From Terriglobus sp. (GTDB lineage: Bacteria > Acidobacteriota > Terriglobia > Terriglobales > Acidobacteriaceae), in the NCBI GenBank assembly GCA_023265355.1, contig JAHFTZ010000090.1, positions 1-7,944 on the forward strand: a stretch of 7,944 nt of DNA, read 5' to 3'. Position 1 is the stretch's first letter. Each line of letters begins with the position of its first letter. The notes beneath the pieces are model-generated. The model ran no database searches and was not told the DNA's origin. It worked only from the letters and a program-made list of their open reading frames with translations. Of this stretch, positions 1 through 7,052 are shown piece by piece. Made by a program: the position numbers and the translations under genes.

Positions 1-638
1 TCCACTTCATCGCAGAGACGCTTCGCCCGGGCGACCGCGTCTTCATTCTCACCTTCAATGTCCGCCTAAGAGTTCTTCTGGACCTCACCAAGCCAACCGA
101 TACGCCAGCACGCATTGCGACCAAACTCGACAGCCTCCAGCAGGAGTACGGCGTAGAGACGCACAGCCGGAATATGGTTGGAAATGGCACACGTCTTTGG
201 GATGCCATGGACGTGGCGACGGACGCTATGGCTCCTTACGAGGGTCGCAAGGCCGTCGTGGTCTTCAGCGACGGCCTGGACAATGCGAGTGCTGCACAGC
301 CTCCAAAGATTCTCCGCCGGGCGCAGGAGCTTGCCATTCCTTTCTACGCGGTCCGCGTGTGGGGCATGGAGTTGGCGGGAAGCGTTGCTGCGGGGCATCC
401 TCCTCAGGGCAGCGAACTGCTTCCAGATCTTGTAGATAAGAGCGGAGGCGTGCTCCTGGTGGCAACGCGGGACCGCGACGTGGCCGCTGCGCTGAGCCGT
501 ATGGCTGCGCTGCTCCGCTCTCAGTTCGTTGTGGAGTATCGCCCGCCGCCAGATTCCGCGCCTGGGTTTCACCGCATCCGCATCGAAGCCGTGGATCGTA
601 ACCTCGAAATTCACGGTAAAGCAGGAATGTGGCGATAG
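1..638 (+). CDS. VWFA-related domain protein, 3' part only (5' end outside the window)
   Basis: The frame is open from the first bases and ends at TAG 636-638, giving 211 visible residues. The fold is the C-terminal two thirds of a von Willebrand factor A domain: strand DRVFILTFN (visible residues 11-19), the loop GNGTRLWDA with the second metal-site threonine (T63), strand AVVVFSDGLDN with the metal-site aspartate (D90), and the helix/strand pair around IPFYAVRVWG (112-121). The first metal motif (DxSxS) would lie upstream of the window. The tail, with VVEYRPPPDSAPGFHRIRI followed by a short strand, resembles the end of the acidobacterial VWFA-related family (TIGR03436). Members of that family are generally exported and lack a known specific function; metal-dependent protein binding is inferred from the fold. 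The next gene starts 44 nt downstream, and I see no terminator in that gap. Confidence 0.85.
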   Translation, partial: HFIAETLRPGDRVFILTFNVRLRVLLDLTKPTDTPARIATKLDSLQQEYGVETHSRNMVGNGTRLWDAMDVATDAMAPYEGRKAVVVFSDGLDNASAAQPPKILRRAQELAIPFYAVRVWGMELAGSVAAGHPPQGSELLPDLVDKSGGVLLVATRDRDVAAALSRMAALLRSQFVVEYRPPPDSAPGFHRIRIEAVDRNLEIHGKAGMWR

Positions 639-682
639 ACCGGCCCTCCCGTCCCGCAGGCAGAGTGTTACCCTGAAGTTCA

Positions 683-2356
683 ATGAACAATGATAAGAAC
701 GTGGATAAGCTGAAGGTAATTCCCCTTGGCGGCCTTGGCGAATTTGGCATGAACTGCATGGCCATTCGCTACAAGGACGACATCATCGTCATCGACGCAG
801 GCCTGATGTTCCCCGAAGACGAACTCCTCGGCGTCGACATCGTCGTTCCGGATATTACCTATCTTCTGGAAAATCGCGCCATGGTCCGCGGCATTCTGCT
901 CACGCACGGGCACGAAGATCATATCGGCGGTCTGCCTCGCATCCTGACCGAGCTGAACGTCCCCGTCTACGGCACCGAGTTCACGCTCACCTATGTGGAA
1001 GGCAAGCTGGAGGAGCACAAGCTCCTCGACGGCGCGGACCTGATCGAGATGGTCCCCGGTGAGCGCTTCAACATCGGCCCATTCAATATTCAGCCGATCC
1101 GCGTGACGCATTCGCTCGTCGACTGCGTTGCCTTGGCCGTTCGTACGCCGGTGGGAACCATCGTCCATACAGGCGACTTCAAGATCGACCTCTCTTCGCC
1201 GGATGGAAAGCCCTTCGACCTGCATTCCTTTGCGGAGTTGGGCAAAGAAGGCGTTCTGCTTCTTCTGCAGGACTCCACCAACTGCGACCGCCCGGGCTAC
1301 ACACCCGGCGAACTGGCCGTGCGCCCGCGTCTGGATGAGATCTTCTCCCGCGCCAAGCGCCGTCTCTTCTTTTCGTGTTTTTCGTCCTCGATTCATCGCA
1401 TCAAGCTGGCGATGGACCTCGCCCACCAGCACGGCCGCAAGGTCGCTCTGATCGGCCGCTCAATGGACAATGCGACCGAGATCGCGCAGGACCTGGGATA
1501 CATCAATCCTCCCGAGGGTCTGCTGATCCACTCGGGACAGATCCGGGACTACGCACCGGAGAAGGTCTGCGTCATGATCTCCGGCACGCAGGGCGAGCCG
1601 ATGTCCGCGCTCTCCCGCGCCGCCGTAGACAACCACAAGCACGCCAAGATCGAAGCGGGAGATACCGTTCTGCTCTCCTCGCGCGTGATTCCAGGCAATG
1701 AGAAGTCGATCTTCAGCATGATCGACCATCTCTATCGCCGGAACGCGAAGGTGATCTACGACGACGGCGCATCCGGTCTGATCCATGTCTCGGGTCACGC
1801 TTCGCAGGAAGAGCTTCGCCTGATGATTAATCTCCTTCGGCCGAAGTTCTTCGTTCCCGTACATGGCGACTACCGCCATCTGACGCGGCACATCGAAGTC
1901 GCGACCTCCACGACCATTCCTGAGCGCTGCATCCTGATCGAGGACGGCGAAGTTCTTGAACTCGGCGCAAACTCCGCCACTAAGACAGGAAAGGTCACCT
2001 CGGGACGCGTTCTGATCGACTCCGGATCCACTTCGGATGTCATCGAGGACATCATCATCCGCGATCGCAAGCATCTTTCGGAAGCCGGTCTCGTACTGGC
2101 AATCATCTCGATCGACAAGATGACGGGCCGCCAGGAGGGCACAGCCGAGATCGTGACGCGCGGCTTCGCCGTCAACGAAGAAGGCATGCACGCCGAAGCG
2201 CGCAAGATCATTCAGCGCACGCTGGAGACTTCGTCTGACGAAGAGAAGCGCGACTGGATGCTGATCAAGGAAAAGATCCGCGCAGACCTGAAGCGCTACA
2301 TCCAGAAGAACACCGGTCGTCGCCCCATGGTCATGCCGGTCATTCTGGAGATCTGA
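683..2356 (+). CDS. rnj: Ribonuclease J (metallo-beta-lactamase/beta-CASP RNase)
   Basis: RNase J is a cytosolic zinc-dependent nuclease with 5'-to-3' exonuclease and endonuclease activity, used in mRNA decay and RNA maturation. At 557 residues it has the usual length for the family. The lactamase part holds IPLGGLGEFG (13-22), the zinc motif THGHEDHIGG (74-83; H75, H77, D79, H80), H143 in VTHSLVD and D165 in HTGDFKID. The beta-CASP part follows, with FFSCFSSSIHRI (229-240), IGRSMDN (257-263) and ISGTQGEP (299-306). HVSGHAS (368-374) and PVHGDYRHL (392-400) supply the remaining histidines. Residues from about 440 to 557 form the C-terminal domain. No catalytic residue is missing. The ATG at 683 fits family N-termini, although no clear Shine-Dalgarno precedes it. 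A 24-bp hairpin starts 14 nt after the stop. There is one copy here; whether the genome has a second cannot be judged from this window. Confidence 0.97.
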   Translation: MNNDKNVDKLKVIPLGGLGEFGMNCMAIRYKDDIIVIDAGLMFPEDELLGVDIVVPDITYLLENRAMVRGILLTHGHEDHIGGLPRILTELNVPVYGTEFTLTYVEGKLEEHKLLDGADLIEMVPGERFNIGPFNIQPIRVTHSLVDCVALAVRTPVGTIVHTGDFKIDLSSPDGKPFDLHSFAELGKEGVLLLLQDSTNCDRPGYTPGELAVRPRLDEIFSRAKRRLFFSCFSSSIHRIKLAMDLAHQHGRKVALIGRSMDNATEIAQDLGYINPPEGLLIHSGQIRDYAPEKVCVMISGTQGEPMSALSRAAVDNHKHAKIEAGDTVLLSSRVIPGNEKSIFSMIDHLYRRNAKVIYDDGASGLIHVSGHASQEELRLMINLLRPKFFVPVHGDYRHLTRHIEVATSTTIPERCILIEDGEVLELGANSATKTGKVTSGRVLIDSGSTSDVIEDIIIRDRKHLSEAGLVLAIISIDKMTGRQEGTAEIVTRGFAVNEEGMHAEARKIIQRTLETSSDEEKRDWMLIKEKIRADLKRYIQKNTGRRPMVMPVILEI

Positions 2357-2370
2357 TCACTCCAAGCCTC

Positions 2371-2422
2371 AAGCCAAGGATGAAGAGCGAGCCGAGACCG
2401 GTTCGCTCTTCATTCTTGGCTT
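2371..2422 (+). repeat. 24-bp near-perfect inverted repeat (long hairpin) after RNase J
   Basis: Positions 2371-2394 pair with 2399-2422 around the four-base loop AGAC. All 24 positions pair, two of them as G-U wobbles (2379/2414 and 2391/2402). The arm begins AAGCCAAGG and the other ends TCTTGGCTT. No T-run follows on either strand: the plus strand continues CGCGGGGA. This is therefore not a standard intrinsic terminator. It could be a Rho-assisted 3' end, a block to exonucleases, or a double-stranded processing site. The structure is read directly from the sequence; its role is inferred. Confidence 0.8.
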
Positions 2423-2495
2423 CGCGGGGATCGCCCACCGCAAATGGTTCTTGGACATCCACGGGATCTTCTGCCCAGGCTGTACTCTGATTCGC

Positions 2496-2502
2496 AGGGG
2501 GA
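2496..2502 (+). promoter_or_regulatory. Probable ribosome binding site for the alpha/beta hydrolase
   Basis: AGGGGGA lies 11 nt before an in-frame GTG at 2514. It is the best Shine-Dalgarno-like stretch among the possible starts of this gene, so it favours GTG 2514 over the upstream TTG at 2451, which has none. The spacing is slightly long, so the call is moderate. Confidence 0.45.
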
Positions 2503-2513
2503 ACACCGCTCAC

Positions 2514-3746
2514 GTGCTGCGCCGCATCATCCGAAGAAGGTCTACCCCTCGTGAACTCGGCGTGGCCGCAACTGCGGAAACGATCCGGACATCGCGCGCA
2601 GAGATCTCATCTCCTCCACGGAGATGGGTGGTAGAGGGCTTGCTGCTTCTGCTCTTTGCCTTCGTCGTGGCAGCATCGTGGCGCGGCGTACGTACACACC
2701 TACAGGCGCTTGCCCTGCTAAAGATGGTCAGCGGTGAAAAGCTGTCTGTTCCCCTCGCGCGTGTCACCACGGAACCTGTCACCGTTACCGACCTGACGCT
2801 GGAGACTACGGCCGGTCCCGTACGTGCCCGGCTTTACACGCCTTCGCTTCATCCCCACGCTCCCGGCATGGTGGTCTTCCACGGTGTGCATTATCTCGGG
2901 ATGGATGAGCCGCGCCTGATGGCATTTGCCCGGGCCATGTCCGCGTGCGGTCTGACCGTGCTCACGCCAGAGCTTCCCGATATCAAGGACTATCGCGTGA
3001 GTGAAGGCTCCGTGAAAGTTATCGGTGCCTCCACCGCATGGTTCTCCCAGCACATGCATCAGCCCGTCAGCGTGATGGGCCTGAGTTTTTCCGGAGGCCT
3101 GGCGCTGGTGGCTGCCGCCGATCCGCTCTTTCGACCGAGCATGAAGATGATCCTCGCCGTCGGTTCGCAGGGCGCGATGGAGCGCGTGGCCGCCTACTAC
3201 CGCACCAGCGAAGACACGCGGCCCGATGGCACACGAGAGCTTCTTCCCGCGCACGAATACGGCCCGTTGGTCATGGAGTATGAGCATCTTGAAGAGTTCG
3301 TGCCCAAACGCGATGTCGTGCCTATCCGAGCGCTGTTGCGGGCGCACCTCTACGAAGACAAGGATGCCGAGGCGAGGGCCATGGCGGCACTCAATAGCAC
3401 GCAAAGAGTGGAAGCCCTGCGGCTTATGGATACCAGTTCCAACGGGACGCGCTCTATGCTGCGAGCAGCGGAGTTGCGTCATGCAGAGGAGATGAGTGGG
3501 CTCTCTCCGGAGAAGCGTCTTCCCGGTTTGAACGTACCGGTCTTCCTTTTGCACGGGGAGGCGGACAACATTATTCCCGCAGCTGAGACACTATGGATGG
3601 CGAGTGAACTACGCGCTGCAACGCTTCGCGCGGCGCTTATCAGTCCCGTTCTTTCACACCTTGATATGGCCCGGTCGCCAAGCCTCTGGGATGAGTGGAA
3701 ACTGGTGCACTTCATGGCGCTTGTGCTCCGCGAGGCACAGAATTGA
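2514..3746 (+). CDS. Membrane-anchored alpha/beta hydrolase
   Basis: From GTG 2514 the product has 410 residues. A basic stretch (RRIIRRR) near the N-terminus and a hydrophobic helix at about 38-56 (VVEGLLLLLFAFVVAAS) predict a signal anchor with the enzyme domain outside the cytoplasmic membrane. The domain has the alpha/beta-hydrolase order: VVFHGVHYLG (oxyanion-side HG at 123-124), nucleophile elbow GLSFSGG (189-195, probable nucleophile S191), FLLHGEADNIIP (probable acid D351) and SPVLSHLDM (probable base H382). The elbow reads G-x-S-x-S instead of the usual G-x-S-x-G. Between elbow and acid lies an insert of about 110 residues, charged and probably helical (about 229-339), which could form a lid. 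The substrate cannot be predicted; an esterase or peptidase-like activity is possible. The gene is first in a tight plus-strand cluster, 17 nt before the dehydratase gene. The frame stays open back to TTG 2451, so the start is uncertain. Confidence 0.8.
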   Translation: MLRRIIRRRSTPRELGVAATAETIRTSRAEISSPPRRWVVEGLLLLLFAFVVAASWRGVRTHLQALALLKMVSGEKLSVPLARVTTEPVTVTDLTLETTAGPVRARLYTPSLHPHAPGMVVFHGVHYLGMDEPRLMAFARAMSACGLTVLTPELPDIKDYRVSEGSVKVIGASTAWFSQHMHQPVSVMGLSFSGGLALVAAADPLFRPSMKMILAVGSQGAMERVAAYYRTSEDTRPDGTRELLPAHEYGPLVMEYEHLEEFVPKRDVVPIRALLRAHLYEDKDAEARAMAALNSTQRVEALRLMDTSSNGTRSMLRAAELRHAEEMSGLSPEKRLPGLNVPVFLLHGEADNIIPAAETLWMASELRAATLRAALISPVLSHLDMARSPSLWDEWKLVHFMALVLREAQN

Positions 3747-3748
3747 GT

Positions 3749-3754
3749 AAGGAG
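3749..3754 (+). promoter_or_regulatory. Ribosome binding site of the dehydratase gene
   Basis: AAGGAG lies 9 nt before ATG 3764, directly after the hydrolase stop codon (TGA 3744-3746). It fixes the dehydratase start at 3764 and rules out the in-frame GTG at 3695 inside the hydrolase gene. Confidence 0.85.
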
Positions 3755-3763
3755 AGAAACACG

Positions 3764-4768
3764 ATGGAAGAGTTCGTTACCCTCGATGAGATTCGCGAGG
3801 CGCAGAAACGTATTGAGGGCGTCGTGGTCCGTTCCGGCCTCTATGAGCTGGATGTAAAGCGTATGGCGGAGGCGGGTTTCACGGTCGACGCAGCAGCACC
3901 GAAGATCTGGCTGAAGGCCGAGAGCGAGCAGCCCATTGGCAGCTTCAAACTGCGCGGGGCGTACAACAAGATCGCCTCGCTCGATGACGAGACTGTGGCG
4001 CGCGGCGTCATCACCTACTCCAGCGGAAATCACGCGCAGGGTGTGGCCTATGCCGCGCGCGAGAGAAAGACCAAGGCCGTCATCGTGATGCCGATTACCT
4101 CGCCCGTCATCAAGCAGGAGGCGACGAAGAAGCTTGGCGGCGAAGTCGTCATCGTTGGCCCGGCAAGCAAAGACCGCAAGCACAAAGCGGAGGAACTGGA
4201 GGCCGCGCACGGTTACACGATGGTTCCGCCGTACGACGACCGCCTTGTGATCGCAGGCGCGGCGACCATCGGCGTGGAGATCCTGGAACAAGCGCCAGAG
4301 GTGGATCTGATTTTGTCGCCCGTCAGCGGAGGCGGTCTTCTGAGCGGGATCTCTACTGCGGTCAAAGCATTGTCCGACAAGGTAAAGGTCTTCGGCGTCG
4401 AACCAGCGCTCGCGGGAGATGCCAAGGAGAGCTTTGACAGCAAGACGCTCGTGGAGTGGAGCGCGGAGCAGACCACGCGCACCATCGCCGACGGCCTGCG
4501 TACGCAGAGCCTGGGAGCCCTGAACTTCGCCCATATCCTGAAGCACGTGGATGGCGTCGTCACGGTGACGGAAGACGAGATCTACGCGGCGATGCGCGTT
4601 CTGCTTCTGGCCAGCGACCTTGTCCCCGAGCCGAGTGGAGCGGTCTCTCTTGCTGCAGCGCTCTTCCACTGGAAGGAACTTCCCGCTTCCAAACAGATTG
4701 CAGTGGTCATCAGCGGCGGAAATCTTGATCCCGCCTTACGGGACAAGTTGCTTGCAGAAGGCGTCTAA
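3764..4768 (+). CDS. PLP-dependent threonine/serine dehydratase (serine racemase-type alternative)
   Basis: This cytosolic fold-type II PLP enzyme has 334 residues. Threonine dehydratases convert threonine to 2-oxobutanoate and ammonia and act similarly on serine; serine racemases share the fold. Visible motifs are IGSFKLRGAYN (58-68) with the PLP lysine K62, SSGNHAQG (86-93), the phosphate-binding loop PVSGGGLLSG (186-195), EPSGA (289-293) and ISGGN near the end (316-320). The protein stops after the catalytic domain, so the C-terminal regulatory (ACT-like) domain of biosynthetic IlvA is absent. This points to the TdcB/catabolic or racemase branch. Residues E213, A217 and D219 in GVEPALAGD match in spacing the divalent-cation site known from serine racemase. 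A short insert at about 34-46 precedes strand KIWLKAE. It is translationally packed between the hydrolase (17 nt upstream) and the exported SH3/TPR protein (6 nt downstream). The fold is certain; the preferred reaction is not. Confidence 0.92.
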   Translation: MEEFVTLDEIREAQKRIEGVVVRSGLYELDVKRMAEAGFTVDAAAPKIWLKAESEQPIGSFKLRGAYNKIASLDDETVARGVITYSSGNHAQGVAYAARERKTKAVIVMPITSPVIKQEATKKLGGEVVIVGPASKDRKHKAEELEAAHGYTMVPPYDDRLVIAGAATIGVEILEQAPEVDLILSPVSGGGLLSGISTAVKALSDKVKVFGVEPALAGDAKESFDSKTLVEWSAEQTTRTIADGLRTQSLGALNFAHILKHVDGVVTVTEDEIYAAMRVLLLASDLVPEPSGAVSLAAALFHWKELPASKQIAVVISGGNLDPALRDKLLAEGV

Positions 4769-4774
4769 ATTTCT

Positions 4775-5785
4775 ATGCGAAAGCTTCTCTATGGATCTCT
4801 CTTGCCCTTGATTCTTTCCGGGGTCGTCTCGGCGGCACAGAAGCAGCGTCCGCAGGATCAGGCTGGCTATGACCGCGCCTCGCGGGCGACGCTGATTCAC
4901 CCGGCGAACGTCTACGTTGCGGCGGACGATCAGTCGCAGAGAATCACGCTGGTCACGCCTGGGCATGAAGTCGTGTCGAACCAGATCTCCAGCGGCTGGG
5001 TCCGCGTCTTCGCAAATACGGATGTGGAAGAGCAAAGAGACGAAGAGACGCCTGAGTTCCTGGGCGACGATGCCGTGACTCCGAAGAGCGGATGGATCCG
5101 CGACAAGGGAGTCGTCAGCGCAAAGACACCCAACGGCGACCGGATTCTCTACGGTGCAGCCGCTACCTACGAAGCAGCAGCCATGGAGCCGCACGCTCCA
5201 AAGATGGCTGCAGGCGCCGCCTATCTCCTCTATCGCCGGGTTGCGGAGTACTTTCCCGACTCTCCGCTGGCCGCGGAGAGCGCCTGGCGATCGGCGGACA
5301 TCCGCTGGCAACTCGAAAAAGCCGATCTAGGTTCCCTGCCAAGCGCGAAGGAGGCCGATCCGAACGCCCGGCCACGTATGTACGACTCTGCTTTGCGCAA
5401 GGTGGAGAAAAACTATCCCGGAACAAAGTACGTCGCTCTGGCGGCCTTCGCGCTTCTGGATCAGAAGCTCTGCGGCGACTGGCAGGGGCTTCCGAAGTGC
5501 CCCCAGGATGAGAGCGCTGTGTATGAAAAGTACGCTGCTCAGTTTCCCGATGGGCCGAAGACCGCACAGGCGCTCTGGAATGCGCTGTATCGTCAGGGCG
5601 TCCTTGTAAGCATGTACACGGCGGAAGAAAACAAAAAACGCGCCGATGCCGCGGCCCAGCACGCCCACGATCTTGCCAACCAGATTCTGCAGAAGTTTGG
5701 CACCACCGACTTCGCGCCGCGCGCGGCTGCGATGATATACAGGATCGAACAAGGAATTCCTGTGTATGGAAATGACCGCGACTGA
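4775..5785 (+). CDS. Exported protein with SH3-like and TPR-like regions, function unknown
   Basis: The product has 336 residues. Residues 1-20 look like a Sec signal peptide (MRKLL, a hydrophobic core, then VSA before AQ), so it is probably periplasmic; there is no lipobox cysteine. Residues about 36-115 look like a bacterial SH3-type beta barrel: ATLIHPANVYV, then ITLVTPGHEV, then SSGWVRVFA and SGWIRDKGVV. From about 145 the protein is helical and contains four TPR/TolA-binding-type units, marked by AEYFPDSPLAAESAW (157-171), EKNYPGTKYVALAAF (211-225), AAQFPDGPKTAQALW (254-268) and LQKFGTTDFAPRAAA (305-319). C233 and C242 could form a disulphide in the periplasm. Such architecture usually means a scaffold or cell-wall-binding role, not catalysis. 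It starts 6 nt after the dehydratase stop and ends 24 nt before uppP, so co-transcription with both is likely. I recognise the domains but not the family. Confidence 0.85.
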   Translation: MRKLLYGSLLPLILSGVVSAAQKQRPQDQAGYDRASRATLIHPANVYVAADDQSQRITLVTPGHEVVSNQISSGWVRVFANTDVEEQRDEETPEFLGDDAVTPKSGWIRDKGVVSAKTPNGDRILYGAAATYEAAAMEPHAPKMAAGAAYLLYRRVAEYFPDSPLAAESAWRSADIRWQLEKADLGSLPSAKEADPNARPRMYDSALRKVEKNYPGTKYVALAAFALLDQKLCGDWQGLPKCPQDESAVYEKYAAQFPDGPKTAQALWNALYRQGVLVSMYTAEENKKRADAAAQHAHDLANQILQKFGTTDFAPRAAAMIYRIEQGIPVYGNDRD

Positions 5786-5800
5786 TTCTGGTCTCGTATT

Positions 5801-5806
5801 GGAGAG
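5801..5806 (+). promoter_or_regulatory. Ribosome binding site of uppP (supports a TTG start)
   Basis: GGAGAG lies just before TTG 5810, with 5 nt between the GGAG core and the start codon. It supports TTG as the initiation codon, which also gives an N-terminus of family-like length. The next in-frame options (TTG 5822, GTG 5831) would cut into the first membrane helix. Confidence 0.7.
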
Positions 5807-5809
5807 AGC

Positions 5810-6670
5810 TTGAACGTTTATTTGGTTTCAGTGATTCTTGGCATCGTCGAAGGTTTGACCGAGTTTTTGCCTGTTAGCTCCACAGCCCATCTGCGCTTGG
5901 CAGAGGCCGCTCTGCACATCAATCTGGCCGATCCGTACTGGAAGATGTACACGATCGTGATCCAGTTGGGGGCTATTCTGGCCCTTCTTTTGCTCTTCCT
6001 CATCGGATTTTTCCGGACTTTTCCGACCGGCGAGAGGGGCGGAAAGACGTGGCTCACGCACCCGATCACGCTGACTTTTATCGCTTTTGTCTGCACGGCA
6101 GTTCCGGCGAAGATCCTATCGAAAAAAGTGGGCGAAAACCTTGAGAATCTGACAGTGATGGCCCTGGCGCTGCTGGTGGGCGGCATCATTATGTGGGCTG
6201 TGGATGCCTGGGCGGCCCGCCGCGAGGCTTCGACGACCCACGTTGAGGACATCAACATCTTTCAAGCGGTCTGGATCGGTTTGGCCCAGGTGATAAGTGC
6301 TGTGATTCCAGGCACTTCGCGCTCCATGGCAACGATCGCCTCGGGACAGCTTGCAGGCATGGATCGGCCCACGGCGCTTGAGTTCAGCTTCCTTTTGTCC
6401 ATCCCCACGATGATTGCGGCGACGGGTTACAGCCTGCTCAAGGCGTTGCATCCAAAGGCAGCAGAAGCAGCAGATACGCTTACGCCGCTGGTGATCGACG
6501 CGCAGGGCTGGATGGTGCTCATTATTGGGTTGGCTGTGTCGTTTGTCGTTGCTTATGTAGTCGTGGCGTGGTTCCTTGGATGGGTCCGGAAGCGCGGATT
6601 TACGATCTTTGCGATTTACCGGATTCTGCTGGGTGCCGGTCTGCTGGTTTGGCTGCATCTGCAGAAGTAG
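5810..6670 (+). CDS. uppP: Undecaprenyl-diphosphatase UppP (BacA family)
   Basis: UppP removes a phosphate from undecaprenyl diphosphate, regenerating the lipid carrier for peptidoglycan and other envelope polymers. Family members can give bacitracin resistance when abundant. The 286 residues form a polytopic inner-membrane protein. Catalytic motifs are intact: EGLTE (14-18) in the first re-entrant region, SSTAHL with H27 (23-28), and PGTSRSMAT (167-175) with R171. The spacing agrees with E17, E21, H30 and R174 of the E. coli enzyme, offset by three. EFSFLLSIP (191-199) and a long last helix pair (about 235-284) are also typical. The small residue before H27 is alanine where glycine is usual. 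Start is TTG 5810, 24 nt after the upstream gene. The final 71 bp overlap the doxX-like gene on the other strand, and I see no terminator after the stop. Confidence 0.97.
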   Translation: MNVYLVSVILGIVEGLTEFLPVSSTAHLRLAEAALHINLADPYWKMYTIVIQLGAILALLLLFLIGFFRTFPTGERGGKTWLTHPITLTFIAFVCTAVPAKILSKKVGENLENLTVMALALLVGGIIMWAVDAWAARREASTTHVEDINIFQAVWIGLAQVISAVIPGTSRSMATIASGQLAGMDRPTALEFSFLLSIPTMIAATGYSLLKALHPKAAEAADTLTPLVIDAQGWMVLIIGLAVSFVVAYVVVAWFLGWVRKRGFTIFAIYRILLGAGLLVWLHLQK

Positions 6671-7034
6671 GTCCGCAGTAGAGCAGTGCCCACGCGATCA
6701 GAACAGGCTGAAAGAGCAGACGCGCCCAAAGCGCCCAAACCGGGACCATGGAGTAGAGGTCGGCCTGGTGGACGAGCATGTGGATGTGCACGGTGAAGTA
6801 GCCGAGCAGCATGGCAGCGAGTCCCCAGGCGCTCACGCGGCGTGTCCGGGGTAGCAAAAGGCCCAGGCCTCCAGCGATTTCGCAGTAGCCCGTAAAGGCC
6901 ACCCAGAACGCGGGAGCACCGAAGTAGGGTGGCATGATGCCCAGATACGACTGGGGATGCCAGAGATGGTTGATCCCGGCAAAGACATAGAACAGAGCCT
7001 GCAGGTAGAGCCCGGCGATTTTCAGTCTGGACAT
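6600..7034 (-). CDS. DoxX-like small membrane protein
   Basis: The product has 144 residues and four predicted membrane helices (about 5-22, 43-61, 68-86 and 99-119), the layout of DoxX/DoxX-like proteins (COG4270-type). Features are FAGINHLWHP (18-27) after helix 1, GYCEIAGGLGLLLP (49-62) in helix 2, and HIHM (83-86) at the end of helix 3. Family members are poorly characterised; some are linked to redox or thiosulphate metabolism. No redox cysteine pair is obvious here (C51 and C120 only). The last 23 or so residues form a polar tail whose codons lie antisense to the end of uppP. The gene has no good Shine-Dalgarno. A strong hairpin ends 18 nt before its ATG, so its expression depends either on read-through from the DUF2383 gene or on a promoter squeezed into or next to the hairpin. 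Confidence 0.85.
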   Translation of the reverse strand: MSRLKIAGLYLQALFYVFAGINHLWHPQSYLGIMPPYFGAPAFWVAFTGYCEIAGGLGLLLPRTRRVSAWGLAAMLLGYFTVHIHMLVHQADLYSMVPVWALWARLLFQPVLIAWALLYCGPTSADAAKPADRHPAESGKSQRS

Positions 7035-7052
7035 GTGTTGGATTGTAATGAG

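Noticed and set aside
680..2191. Long open frames on the minus strand opposite RNase J (about 250 and 243 codons)
   Set aside because: They are antisense to a full-length RNase J with every catalytic motif intact, and show no domain of their own.
2371..2422. Calling the RNase J hairpin a standard intrinsic terminator
   Set aside because: No T-run follows the stem on either strand (plus strand continues CGCGGGGA), so I list it as an inverted repeat.
3695..3763. Upstream GTG start for the dehydratase, adding 23 residues
   Set aside because: It lies inside the hydrolase gene and lacks a ribosome site. AAGGAG at 3749-3754 points to ATG 3764, which also fits family N-termini.
3479..4669. Long open frame of 396 codons on the minus strand opposite the dehydratase gene
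   Set aside because: It mirrors the codon use of a clearly identified plus-strand enzyme. It has no recognisable domain and is rich in Arg, His and Asp typical of antisense reading in GC-rich DNA.
6650..6675. CTGCATCTGCAG as a uppP terminator
   Set aside because: It offers only five pairs with a two-base loop and no T-run, too weak for termination.
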